Source of the DNA: Ectothiorhodospira haloalkaliphila ATCC 51935 | Lineage (GTDB): Bacteria; Pseudomonadota; Gammaproteobacteria; Ectothiorhodospirales; Ectothiorhodospiraceae | DNA length: 48,239 nucleotides | Direction: 5' to 3' | Assembly (NCBI RefSeq): GCF_000633935.1 | Contig: NZ_KK214998.1 | Location: forward strand, 146,112-194,350 | In this document: positions 16,368 through 23,388 of the stretch, in pieces | Position numbering within the stretch: the stretch's first letter is position 1 | Layout of the letters: the number at the start of each line of letters is the position of its first letter | The notes under the pieces: model-generated | Told to the model about the DNA's origin: nothing | Databases searched by the model: none | What the model saw: the letters and a program-made list of their open reading frames with translations, nothing else | Program-made: the position numbers and the translations under genes

Positions 16368-16459
16368 CCCACAATGTGCGTGATCTTGGCCGGGGAGAAT
16401 TGGTCTTTGATCAACTTCGGGTGGTAACACCTGCGCAATGTCTGGAGGAATGGCAATGA
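16361..16459 (+). pseudogene. 3' remnant of a PIN-domain toxin gene
   Basis: Frame 2 encodes IVTHNVRDL, GRGELVFDQLRVVTPAQ and CLEEWQ followed by TGA. THN-x-x-D followed by a V-x-TP-x-x-F/C-L tail is the usual C-terminus of PIN-family toxins. The stop overlaps the ATG of the antitoxin (ATGA), as expected for a toxin-antitoxin pair whose toxin was lost by deletion. The deletion fused it to the brnA remnant near base 16361. Confidence 0.72.
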
Positions 16460-16683
16460 CGACTTTAACGATCCGGTTACCAGACGACACGGCCGAACGT
16501 TTGAAGTTGCTGGCACGCAGCCGTGGTTTGAGTACCAACAAGTTGGTGGAGGAGCTCAGTGCTCGTGCGCTGGCGGCATGGGATACCGAGAATCACTTCC
16601 GCGCCATGGCGGCGACAGGGAATGTCCAGGAGGCATTGGCGATCCTGGATCGGCTCGATGCCGAGGATCAGCGGAAGAGTTAG
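16456..16683 (+). CDS. Ribbon-helix-helix antitoxin (orphan; partner PIN toxin deleted)
   Basis: 75 residues from the ATG at 16456, preceded by TGGAGGA. The N-terminus MTTLTIRLPDDTAERLKLLA followed by RSRGLSTNKLVEE is a ribbon-helix-helix DNA-binding fold. The rest would wrap the toxin. Upstream only the last 32 codons of the PIN toxin remain, so the antitoxin is now an orphan. It may still repress its own promoter or neutralise related toxins in trans. Its last codons are duplicated at 12969-13043. Confidence 0.8.
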   Translation: MTTLTIRLPDDTAERLKLLARSRGLSTNKLVEELSARALAAWDTENHFRAMAATGNVQEALAILDRLDAEDQRKS

Positions 16684-16809
16684 ACGGAGGCTTGTGTTGC
16701 AGGTGTGTCTGGGGTGGCAACCTTCAGCGGTCTACGCACTGAACGTCTCAGGCCAGTGCTATCATCGGGCGGCAAGCGCTCACCCTGATCCTTGCCCCCG
16801 GAGCCGTCC

Positions 16810-18375
16810 ATGCCCCAGAAACGTAATCTCCCCATTGGCATCCAGACCTTCGCCGACATGGTCAGCGGGGCCTATTACTATGTGGACAAGACGCCCCACA
16901 TTCACCGGCTGGTGACGGAGGGGCGTTACTATTTTCTCTCCCGTCCCCGCCGTTTTGGCAAGAGCCTGTTGCTGGATACCCTTCGCTGCCTGTTCGAGGG
17001 GCGCGAAGAGTTGTTCCGCGGGCTGTATGTCGAATCCCGCTGGGACTGGAGTGTGCGTTATCCGGTGGTGATCCTGGATTTCGGGGGCGGGGTGGCGGCC
17101 ACGCGCGAGGCGCTGGATGCGCGGATCCGTGATCAGTTGCATTGGAACCGTGAGCGGCTGGGCGTGAGCCTGGATCGCCAGACGGATATCCCGGGGGAGT
17201 TTGAGGCGCTGATCCGCGGGGCGCATGCCCGTTCTGGTGAGCGGGTGGTGGTGCTGATCGATGAATATGACAAGCCGATTCTGGATAATATCACCGAGCC
17301 GGAGCGGGCTCGGGTGGTTCGGGAGGGGCTGAAAAACCTCTACTCGGTGCTGAAGACGGTGGATGCCCACCTACGGTTCTGCCTGCTTACGGGGGTGTCC
17401 AAGTTCAGCAAGGTGAGTCTGTTCTCGGGGCTGAATAATCTGCGAGACATCACGTTGTCACCGGCATATTCCGATATCTGCGGTTATACGGAGGCGGATG
17501 TGGATAGCGTGTTCTCGCCGGAGTTGTCTGGTCTGGACCGGCAGGAAATCCGTGCCTGGTACAACGGCTATCGCTGGGGCGGGGTGGACACGCCGTCAGT
17601 CTATAATCCGTTCGATCTGTTGCTGCTGTTCCAGGAGCGACGTTTTGCGCCGTACTGGTTTGAGTCGGCTACGCCGACGTTTCTGGTGGATCTGCTGAGT
17701 GAGCGCGGGGTGTTCACGCCCCGGCTGGATGCGATGCAGACGGAGGCGGAGTTGCTGGGGCGGTTCGACGTGGATGGGATTGCCACCGAGGCGTTGTTGT
17801 TCCAGACGGGGTATCTCACGGTGCATGCGGTGGAGGAGCCCATGACGGGGTATTGGCTCTACACCCTCGGGTATCCCAATCGTGAGGTGGAGTCGAGCCT
17901 GAACCAGGCGTTGCTGCCGGCCCTGGGTGTGCCGGAATCGCCACGGCAGCGGTTGAGTTTGTTCAGGGTTCTGCAGGCCCATGACCTGGATGCCTTGGAG
18001 GTTCACTTCAAGGCGCTGTTCGCCTCCTTGCCCCATGACTGGTACCGGAACAATCCCATTGCCCGGTATGAGGGGCATTATGCCAGTGTGTTCTACAGCC
18101 ACTTTGCGGCGCTGGGGCTGCAGATCTCAGTGGAGGATTCGTCCCACATGGGCAAAGTGGACATGGCCGTGGAGTTCGGTGGCCATATGTACTTGTTCGA
18201 GTTCAAGGTGGTGGAACAGGTACCCCAGGGGCGGGCGCTGCAGCAGATCAAGGATAAGGGCTATGCGGACAAGTATCGCAGGCGGGGGCAGCCGATCCAT
18301 CTGATTGGCGTGGAGTTTTCCCGGGAGCAGCGTCAGGTGGTGGCGTTTGAGGTGGAGACGGTGCCAGCAACCTGA
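16810..18375 (+). CDS. AAA-ATPase-like / PD-(D/E)XK nuclease-domain protein, copy 2
   Basis: 521 residues from the ATG at 16810, with GGAG upstream. Same architecture as copy 1: SRPRRFGKS P-loop, VVLIDEYDK Walker B, and C-terminal GKVD...FEFK nuclease core. Its residues 13-40 (TFADMVSGAYYYVDKTPHIH) are a distinct version, shared only with the remnant at 11542. Residues 73-143 (YVESRWDWSVRYPVVILDFG onward) match copy 3. Residues 210-260 (RDITLSPAYSDICGYTEADV) are unique to this copy. The final 260 residues are nearly identical to copies 1 and 3. It follows the orphan antitoxin by 126 bases. Confidence 0.9.
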   Translation: MPQKRNLPIGIQTFADMVSGAYYYVDKTPHIHRLVTEGRYYFLSRPRRFGKSLLLDTLRCLFEGREELFRGLYVESRWDWSVRYPVVILDFGGGVAATREALDARIRDQLHWNRERLGVSLDRQTDIPGEFEALIRGAHARSGERVVVLIDEYDKPILDNITEPERARVVREGLKNLYSVLKTVDAHLRFCLLTGVSKFSKVSLFSGLNNLRDITLSPAYSDICGYTEADVDSVFSPELSGLDRQEIRAWYNGYRWGGVDTPSVYNPFDLLLLFQERRFAPYWFESATPTFLVDLLSERGVFTPRLDAMQTEAELLGRFDVDGIATEALLFQTGYLTVHAVEEPMTGYWLYTLGYPNREVESSLNQALLPALGVPESPRQRLSLFRVLQAHDLDALEVHFKALFASLPHDWYRNNPIARYEGHYASVFYSHFAALGLQISVEDSSHMGKVDMAVEFGGHMYLFEFKVVEQVPQGRALQQIKDKGYADKYRRRGQPIHLIGVEFSREQRQVVAFEVETVPAT

Positions 18376-18394
18376 TTGGGCGATTCCCGGAAAC

Positions 18395-18441
18395 ACTACC
18401 AGCCGGGTTGGGAGGGATCTGGCGCCTTTGGGGTGGTCAAG
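18395..18441 (-). pseudogene. Duplicated 3' tail of the yjjJ-like gene
   Basis: Read on the minus strand, the bases encode LTTPKAPDPSQPGW, the counterpart of LTTPKAPAPSQSGW at the end of the intact gene at 14739. Nothing else of yjjJ is present here. Confidence 0.78.
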
Positions 18442-18487
18442 CAGTTGCCAAGGACATCGAGCGGGAAGTTCAGCCGCGGGTTGCCTG

Positions 18488-18615
18488 ATGCCCCAGAAAA
18501 CGCAATCCATCTCCAGCGTTACCTCCTCCGTCCGCCGGGGTGGCCACTACATATGTGCACAAGACACCGCACCTGCTTCGGTTGGTGAACGCAAGGGGGT
18601 GTTTTCCTCTCCCGT
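18488..18615 (+). pseudogene. 5' remnant of an AAA-ATPase-like/PD-(D/E)XK gene
   Basis: It starts ATGCCCCAGAAAACGCAATC (one extra A against the intact ATGCCCCAGAAACGC). It continues as a frameshifted version of copy 1/3 sequence, including CCGCCGGGGTGGCCACTAC and ACACCGCACCTGCTTCGG. It ends at CCTCTCCCGTC, directly at the stop codon of the MazF-like gene. The N-terminal version is the copy 1/3 type. Confidence 0.82.
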
Positions 18616-18939
18616 CTATTTGGCGATTCCCAGAAACACGGCCAGGCAACGTTCAATCTCCAGCAGAGAATTGGGGTCGATCTGCCCAATGGTGGGGCCG
18701 ACCTTGTCGCGTTTTACCGTCATGGTCTTGTCCACCATGATTTGTGACGGCTTTTGCAAGCCGTTTTCGGCGCTCGGTTGCACTGTGACGCGCAGGAGTG
18801 GTGCATCCACGAGGGTGCTGGTGACGGGCAGGATCGTGATGCTGGCGTTGTCGCTGAACTGGTCGGCCTGGATGATCAGCGCGGGCCTTGGTTTGCCGAA
18901 ATCGCCTTGCATGGTGATGGTCACGAGGCTTCCCCGCAT
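18616..18939 (-). CDS. mazF: PemK/MazF-family endoribonuclease toxin
   Basis: 107 residues from the ATG at 18939. Family features: MRGSLVTITMQGDFGKPRPA followed by LIIQADQF, a central TILPVTSTLV strand, NGLQKPSQIMVDK (conserved Ser and Asp) and a C-terminal helix LLEIERCLAVFLGI. MazF proteins form dimers that cut mRNA or rRNA at short motifs. The ATG overlaps the antitoxin stop by one base (TGATG). The stop abuts the AAA-gene remnant. All usual core residues seem present, so it is probably active. Confidence 0.9.
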   Translation of the reverse strand: MRGSLVTITMQGDFGKPRPALIIQADQFSDNASITILPVTSTLVDAPLLRVTVQPSAENGLQKPSQIMVDKTMTVKRDKVGPTIGQIDPNSLLEIERCLAVFLGIAK

Positions 18940-19163
18940 CAATCCGTCCAGCCATCCGTGTCTGCAAGGGCTTCATCCATAAAGCGCTGCATATTGTCGT
19001 CGACCCTGTCCGCTTCGGCGGTCAAAAGGCATTGACGGCGGCACTCCTCGGCAAAGTCGGGTCGCCGAGTGTCAGGCACCCAGATTTGCACGGGGCGAAG
19101 CCCCGCCTTGCGCAGGGCGTCACGATGCCTCTTCACTCGAGTGTTCACGTGCGTGGTGGCCAT
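18939..19163 (-). CDS. MazE-like antitoxin (DUF3018 type)
   Basis: 74 residues from the ATG at 19163. The segment RVKRHRDALRKAGLRPVQIW followed by VPDTRRPDFAEECRRQ is the hallmark of the DUF3018/MazE-like antitoxin family paired with PemK/MazF toxins. The N-terminus is the DNA-binding, autoregulating part and the acidic C-terminus (ADRVDDNMQRFMDEALADTD) should bind and block the toxin. The frame is open further upstream to 19334 but that part has no family character. Confidence 0.88.
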   Translation of the reverse strand: MATTHVNTRVKRHRDALRKAGLRPVQIWVPDTRRPDFAEECRRQCLLTAEADRVDDNMQRFMDEALADTDGWTD

Positions 19164-19329
19164 GTGGCGTGCCTCTGTTCGAAACGTGTTGCATGCCACC
19201 TGTGTAGCATGGGGGTTTGTTACATGCAACAGTTGGTGGTGCCCCATCAACCGACACGGCCATGTGTTCACGACAGTAAAGCAAATGGGTCGGCGTGCAC
19301 ACGCAGGAGGCACATATTCCAGGCCTTCC

Positions 19330-19362
19330 CTCACATCAGCACTTCCACTGCCGCCGGGTGCC
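19330..19362 (-). pseudogene. 33-base remnant of the 3' end of the PLP decarboxylase gene
   Basis: CTCACATCAGCACTTCCACT and the next 13 bases differ from 21961-21993 at only two positions. On the minus strand they encode RHPAAVEVLM and a stop, against GHPAAVEVLV and stop in the intact gene. The remnant and the intact gene end flank the yefM-yoeB / copy 3 / MNT block as direct repeats. The rest of the 260-base gap between mazE and yefM holds no gene. Confidence 0.75.
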
Positions 19363-19391
19363 TGGCCTTATTAGGGATCGCGACCTATACT

Positions 19392-19410
19392 TGTACTGAA
19401 TTGCCGTACA
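19392..19410. promoter_or_regulatory. Possible YefM operator
   Basis: TGTAC-N9-GTACA inverted repeat, 14 bases before the yefM ATG. YefM-YoeB of E. coli binds TGTACA-cored palindromes at its promoter, so autoregulation here is plausible. A TATACT -10-like hexamer (19386-19391) touches it. Confidence 0.45.
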
Positions 19411-19423
19411 TCAAGGTGCCTTC

Positions 19424-19696
19424 ATGGACACAATGAGCGTAAACAAATTCAGGGAAAACCTGAAAAGCGTTGTAGAGCAAGTGGTTAGCAGGCATGAGCC
19501 GCTCAAGGTGACACGGCGAGCGGGTCAGGATTTCGTGGTGATCAGCGCCGACGACTGGGAGCGGGAACAGGAAACCCTTCACGTTCTCCAAAACAAGGAT
19601 CTCATGCAGCAGATTGCCGACTCTCTCGAAACCCACACCCATGGTAAAGGCTACAAACCCACTGGCGAGCAAATGGATGAGATCACTGGTGTTTGA
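19424..19696 (+). CDS. yefM: YefM-type antitoxin (Phd/YefM family)
   Basis: 90 residues; ATG at 19424, with AAGGTG upstream (a second ATG follows at 19433). The N-terminus MSVNKFRENLKSVVEQVVSR, then PLKVTRRAGQDFVVISADDW is the Phd/YefM DNA-binding fold. The C-terminal half (HVLQNKDLMQQIADSLETH) matches the toxin-binding helix of YefM. It overlaps the next gene by 20 bases. Confidence 0.92.
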   Translation: MDTMSVNKFRENLKSVVEQVVSRHEPLKVTRRAGQDFVVISADDWEREQETLHVLQNKDLMQQIADSLETHTHGKGYKPTGEQMDEITGV

Positions 19697-19961
19697 AGGT
19701 CATACCTGGGAAGCATATGAGGCCATGCGTGAGAACGACAAGCGATTACACAAGGCCCTGTGCAAATTGCTCAAGGAAATGCTGCGAACAGAAGATCCGT
19801 CCTCTGGCCTGGGAAAACCTGAACCACTCAAGCACAACCTCTCTGGCCTATGGTCCAGGCGAATATCACAGCAAGATCGTTTGATCTATCGATTCGACGA
19901 CAAGTCCATTTATATCTTCGCTATTGGTGGTCACTACGATCGTCCGGTCACCCCCGTATAG
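19677..19961 (+). CDS. yoeB: YoeB/Txe-family ribosome-dependent mRNA endonuclease toxin
   Basis: 94 residues from the ATG at 19677. Family features include MRSLVFEGHTWEAYEAMREN, LLKEMLRTEDPSSGLGKPEP, LSGLWSRRISQQDRLIYR and the C-terminal GGHYDRPV. The conserved catalytic set Glu (in KPEPLKH), Arg, His and Tyr (GGHY) is present. YoeB binds the ribosomal A site and cuts mRNA. The overlap with yefM ensures coupled translation. Copy 3 of the AAA/PD-(D/E)XK gene follows after 43 bases. Confidence 0.93.
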   Translation: MRSLVFEGHTWEAYEAMRENDKRLHKALCKLLKEMLRTEDPSSGLGKPEPLKHNLSGLWSRRISQQDRLIYRFDDKSIYIFAIGGHYDRPVTPV

Positions 19962-20004
19962 CCAGACCTCACGCGGTGCTGGCATGATCCGCCCGGAGCT
20001 GCCC

Positions 20005-21561
20005 ATGCCCCAGAAACGCAATCTCCCCATTGGTATCCAGGCGCTCGAGAAGATCCGCCGGGGTGACCATTACTATGTGGACAAGACACCGCACCTGCTT
20101 CGGTTGGTGAGTGAGGGTGGGTATTTTTTCCTCTCTCGTCCCCGCCGTTTTGGCAAGAGCCTGCTGCTGGATACCTTGCGTTGCCTGTTCGAGGGGCGGG
20201 AGGACCTGTTCCGGGGGCTGTACGTGGAGTCCCGCTGGGACTGGAGTGTGCGTTATCCGGTGATCACCCTGGATTTCGGGGGCGGGGTGGTGACCACTCG
20301 CGAAGGGCTGGATGCGCGGATCCGTGATCAACTGCATTGGAACCGCGAGCGGCTGGGCGTGAGTCTGGACCGCCAGACGGATATCCCGGGAGAGTTTGAG
20401 GCGCTGATCCGCGGGGCGCATGCCCGTTCTGGTGAGCGGGTGGTGGTGCTGATCGATGAATACGACAAGCCGATTCTGGACAACATCACGGAGCCGGAAC
20501 AGGCTCGCGAGCTCCGTGAGGGCCTGAAAAACCTCTACTCGGTGCTGAAGACGGTGGATGCCCACCTGAGGTTCTGCCTGCTCACAGGGGTGTCCAAGTT
20601 CAGCAAGGTGAGTCTGTTCTCGGGGCTGAATAATCTCAACGACATCACCCTGGACGAGCCTTACGCGGCCATCTGTGGTTATACGGATGAGGACGTGGAT
20701 ACGGTGTTTGCGGCGGAGTTGCCGGGGCTGGATCGGGCGGAGATCCGGGACTGGTATAACGGCTACCGGTGGGGTGGGGCGGATACGCCCTCGGTGTATA
20801 ACCCCTTTGATCTGTTGCTGTTGTTCCAGAAGCGCCGGTTCGCGCCTTACTGGTTTGAGTCGGCTACACCCACTTTCCTGGTGGATCTGCTGAGCGAGCG
20901 CGGGGTGTTCACGCCCAGGCTGGAGGCGATGCAGACGGAGGCGGAGTTGCTGGGGCGGTTCGACGTGGATGGGATTGCCACTGAGGCGCTATTGTTCCAG
21001 ACGGGGTATCTCACGGTGCATGCGGTGGAGGAGCCCATGACGGGGTATTGGCTCTACACCCTGGGTTATCCCAACCGGGAGGTGGAGTCGAGCCTGAATC
21101 AGGCGTTGTTGCCGGCCCTGGGGGTGGCTGAGTCACCCCGGCAGCGGTTGAGTCTGTTCAGGATTTTGCAGGCCCATGACCTGGATGCCCTGGAGGTTCA
21201 CTTCAAGGCGCTGTTTGCTTCCTTGCCCCATGACTGGTATCGGAATAATCCCATTGCCCGGTATGAGGGGCATTATGCCAGTGTGTTCTACAGCCACTTT
21301 GCGGCTTTGGGGCTGCGGATTTCGGTGGAGGATTCTTCCCACATGGGCAAGGTGGACATGGCCGTGGAGTTCGGTGGCCATGTGTATGTGTTCGAGTTCA
21401 AGGTGGTGGAACAGGTACCCCAGGGGCGGGCGCTGCAGCAGATCAAGGATAAGGGCTATGCGGATAAGTACCGGGGGCGGGGTCAGCCGATCCATCTGAT
21501 TGGCGTGGAGTTTTCCCGGGAGCAGCGTCAGGTGGTGGCGTTTGAGGTGGAGACGGCGTGA
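20005..21561 (+). CDS. AAA-ATPase-like / PD-(D/E)XK nuclease-domain protein, copy 3
   Basis: 518 residues from the ATG at 20005, with GGAG upstream. It is a mosaic: residues 10-40 (IRRGDHYYVDKTPHLLRLVS) follow copy 1. Residues 73-143 (VESRWDWSVRYPVITLDFGG onward, to ALIRGAHARSGER) follow copy 2. Residues 205-260 (LNDITLDEPYAAICGYTDED) follow copy 1 exactly. The last 260 residues are common to all. It ends FEVETA, three residues shorter than the other copies (ETVPAT), and lacks their 3' flank. Its leader also differs from that of copies 1 and 2. The P-loop, Walker B and nuclease residues are intact. Confidence 0.9.
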   Translation: MPQKRNLPIGIQALEKIRRGDHYYVDKTPHLLRLVSEGGYFFLSRPRRFGKSLLLDTLRCLFEGREDLFRGLYVESRWDWSVRYPVITLDFGGGVVTTREGLDARIRDQLHWNRERLGVSLDRQTDIPGEFEALIRGAHARSGERVVVLIDEYDKPILDNITEPEQARELREGLKNLYSVLKTVDAHLRFCLLTGVSKFSKVSLFSGLNNLNDITLDEPYAAICGYTDEDVDTVFAAELPGLDRAEIRDWYNGYRWGGADTPSVYNPFDLLLLFQKRRFAPYWFESATPTFLVDLLSERGVFTPRLEAMQTEAELLGRFDVDGIATEALLFQTGYLTVHAVEEPMTGYWLYTLGYPNREVESSLNQALLPALGVAESPRQRLSLFRILQAHDLDALEVHFKALFASLPHDWYRNNPIARYEGHYASVFYSHFAALGLRISVEDSSHMGKVDMAVEFGGHVYVFEFKVVEQVPQGRALQQIKDKGYADKYRGRGQPIHLIGVEFSREQRQVVAFEVETA

Positions 21562-21562
21562 G

Positions 21563-21853
21563 TCAGGGCCTCTGGATGACCACGCTTTGGCGCCGGATGA
21601 TGTCGCGAAAGCGTTCGTCGGTACTGGCCCAGTCGACGATGTCCACCTTCCAGGGGAGGTCGGAGTCGGCGAAGGCGTCGGTGAGTTCGGTAAGCTGGCT
21701 CAGGGTGAGTGGCCGATCGGTCATGATGGCCAGGTCCAGGTCGGAGTAGGGTTTGGGCTTGCCGGTCGCTCGGGAGCCGAAGGCGCGCACCTGGTATTCA
21801 GAGGCGTGTTTCTGGAGGATGTCCTGGACGATGGCCCAGTGAGAGGCCGCCAT
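21563..21853 (-). CDS. MNT-type minimal nucleotidyltransferase (putative antitoxin)
   Basis: 96 residues from the ATG at 21853. The motif RAFGSRATGKPKPYSDLDLA is the G-S-x(9-11)-D-x-D signature of minimal nucleotidyltransferases; a third acidic residue lies in WKVDIVDW. In HEPN-MNT pairs this protein AMPylates and silences the HEPN toxin. No HEPN gene with an Rx4-6H motif is seen next to it; only a 32-residue frame lies upstream. It may therefore be an orphan. It converges on copy 3 with a one-base gap between stops. Confidence 0.85.
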   Translation of the reverse strand: MAASHWAIVQDILQKHASEYQVRAFGSRATGKPKPYSDLDLAIMTDRPLTLSQLTELTDAFADSDLPWKVDIVDWASTDERFRDIIRRQSVVIQRP

Positions 21854-21866
21854 ATGAACTGGTGGA

Positions 21867-21965
21867 TCAGCGGTTGCGGGCATCCAGTTGCTCCAGCAGG
21901 TGCCGTGCATCATGGATGAATGCCCGCGTGCCTTGGAAAACCTCCCGGGCCTTTTCCTCACTCAC
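21867..21965 (-). CDS. Possible 32-residue protein between decarboxylase and MNT genes
   Basis: A short frame starting GTG, overlapping the decarboxylase stop by four bases (GTGA). It encodes a single Lys/Arg/Glu-rich helix (KAREVFQGTRAFIHDARHLL and a short tail). It could be the stub of a lost HEPN partner of the MNT gene or a chance frame. No motif supports a function. Confidence 0.3.
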   Translation of the reverse strand: MSEEKAREVFQGTRAFIHDARHLLEQLDARNR

Positions 21966-23206
21966 ACCAGCACTTCCACTGCCGCTGGGTGCCCCAGGAA
22001 TTTCTCCGGGCTGGCGGTGAGGCCGTAGGCGCCGGACTGGTAGATGACCACCAGGTCGCCGGGCTGAGCGGGGGGAAGCTCCATGCGGTCGGCCAGCAGG
22101 TCCAGCGGGGTGCACAGGGGGCCGACCACGGAGGCGGTCTCCCGGGGGGTGTCTTCCATGCGGGTGCCGATGGCCACCGGGTAGTTCTTGCGGATGATCT
22201 GGCCGAAGTTGCCGGAGGCGGACAGGTGCTGGTGCAGGCCGCCGTCGGTGACCAGGAAGGGGTGGCCGCGGGAGATCTTGCGGTCCAGAACGCGGCAGAC
22301 GTACAGGCCCGCTTCGCCCACCAGATAGCGCCCCAGTTCGATGACGATCTCGGTGTGGGGCAGTTTGACGGCGGCCTCTTCGACGATGGCCTTGAGGTTG
22401 TCGCCCACGGGGGCGATGTCCAGGGGCTGTTCGCCGGGGAAGTAGGGGATGCCAAATCCCCCTCCCAGGTTGAGGAACTTGACGGGGCCGGGTGCGTCTT
22501 CGGCCAGTCGCAGGGCCAGGTCGAAGCACTGGCGCTGGGCCTCGATGATGGAGTCTGCCTTGAGGTTCTGGGAGCCAGCGAAGAGGTGAAAGCCCTCGAA
22601 GGCCAGCTGGGCGTCGCCGATGCGGGCCAGCAGTTTCGGCACCTGTTCGGCATCCACGCCGAATTGTTTGGGGCCGCCGCCCATTTTCATGCCGGAACTC
22701 TTGAGCTCGAAGTCGGGATTCACGCGCACGGCCACCCGGGCGGGCAGGCCCAGTTCCTGAGCGGCCTTCGCCAGGATGTCCACTTCGCGGAAGGATTCAA
22801 TATTCACCAGGATGCCGGCGGCCACGGCCTGGCGCAGTTCGTTGTCCTGTTTGCCGGGGCCGGCGAAGCTGATCTCGGCGGGGTCGGCACCGGCGTCCAG
22901 GGCCACTTTCAGTTCGCCTGCGGAAGCCACGTCGATGCCATCCACCAGGCCGGCCATGTGGCCCACCAGGGCGGGCATGGGGTTGGCCTTCATGGCGTAG
23001 TGCAGTTTGATGGTCGGCGGCAGGTGTTCCCGCAGGTGTGCCACGCGCCGGGTCAGCAGGGCGCGGTCGTAGGCGTAGAAGGGAGTTCGGCCTACGCGGG
23101 CAGCGATGCGGCTGAGGGGCTGGCCGCCGATGAGCAGTTCGCCGTTGGCGGCGGGGAACTGGGTCATGGGGGTGTGGGTGGGTTTGGATGATTTGGGCGT
23201 GTCCAT
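21962..23206 (-). CDS. Exosortase-A-system-associated PLP-dependent decarboxylase
   Basis: 414 residues from the ATG at 23206 (MTQFPAANGE at 23167 is an alternative). It is a fold-type III PLP enzyme related to diaminopimelate/ornithine decarboxylase: PLP lysine in LHYAMKANPMP, FEGFHLFAGSQN, glycine-rich phosphate loop LNLGGGFGIPYF, ELGRYLVGEAG, catalytic Cys in VVGPLCTPLDLL and the closing YQSGAYG. The order and variant (GPLCTPLD) are those of the branch encoded with exosortase A and an AMP-forming ligase. It probably decarboxylates an amino-acid-like precursor used in the polysaccharide/exosortase pathway; the substrate is unproven. The partner ligase lies 1.7 kb upstream, split off by inserted modules. 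Confidence 0.88.
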   Translation of the reverse strand: MDTPKSSKPTHTPMTQFPAANGELLIGGQPLSRIAARVGRTPFYAYDRALLTRRVAHLREHLPPTIKLHYAMKANPMPALVGHMAGLVDGIDVASAGELKVALDAGADPAEISFAGPGKQDNELRQAVAAGILVNIESFREVDILAKAAQELGLPARVAVRVNPDFELKSSGMKMGGGPKQFGVDAEQVPKLLARIGDAQLAFEGFHLFAGSQNLKADSIIEAQRQCFDLALRLAEDAPGPVKFLNLGGGFGIPYFPGEQPLDIAPVGDNLKAIVEEAAVKLPHTEIVIELGRYLVGEAGLYVCRVLDRKISRGHPFLVTDGGLHQHLSASGNFGQIIRKNYPVAIGTRMEDTPRETASVVGPLCTPLDLLADRMELPPAQPGDLVVIYQSGAYGLTASPEKFLGHPAAVEVLV

Positions 23207-23265
23207 GATCCCGAATGGTCTCAGTATGGCTTGGACGGGGCAAGCGCTTTATCCATGCACTCTGG

Positions 23266-23388
23266 CTATGGGCTGTATTCCCCCGCCAGGCTCTTGCGAT
23301 CGAGTTTGCCGTAAGTGACCGCCGGCGCATCGGGCGTGCGGCGGGCGGAGGCCTGCAGGAGCTGGTGGAGGAGGTAGGTGTTGTCCAT
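23266..23388 (-). pseudogene. Collapsed acyl-CoA ligase copy (first 28 and last 12 codons fused)
   Basis: The 40-codon frame begins MDNTYLLHQLLQASARRTPD and ends KLDRKSLAGEYSP. The first part equals the start of the intact ligase (24942-26528), and the last part matches its end (KLDRKTLAGQYIA). The fusion lies at ACGGCAAAC, a 9-base word found at both the 5' and 3' positions in the intact gene. An internal deletion of about 1.4 kb between short repeats explains it. The 3' part has several synonymous changes, so the copy is not recent. Confidence 0.88.

Larger units (their letters stand above)
16606..18441. repeat. Direct repeat R2, homologous to 12969-14785
   Basis: It holds the end of the intact antitoxin gene, the common leader (CTCAGGCCAGTGCTATCATC), copy 2 of the AAA/PD-(D/E)XK gene and 47 bases matching the 3' end of yjjJ. 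R1 has the intact yjjJ but a broken antitoxin; R2 has the reverse. Confidence 0.85.

Noticed and set aside
19032-19436. Plus-strand frames across the mazE leader
   Set aside because: They are opposite the MazE-like gene and the intergenic region, Cys/His-rich by chance, with no domain.
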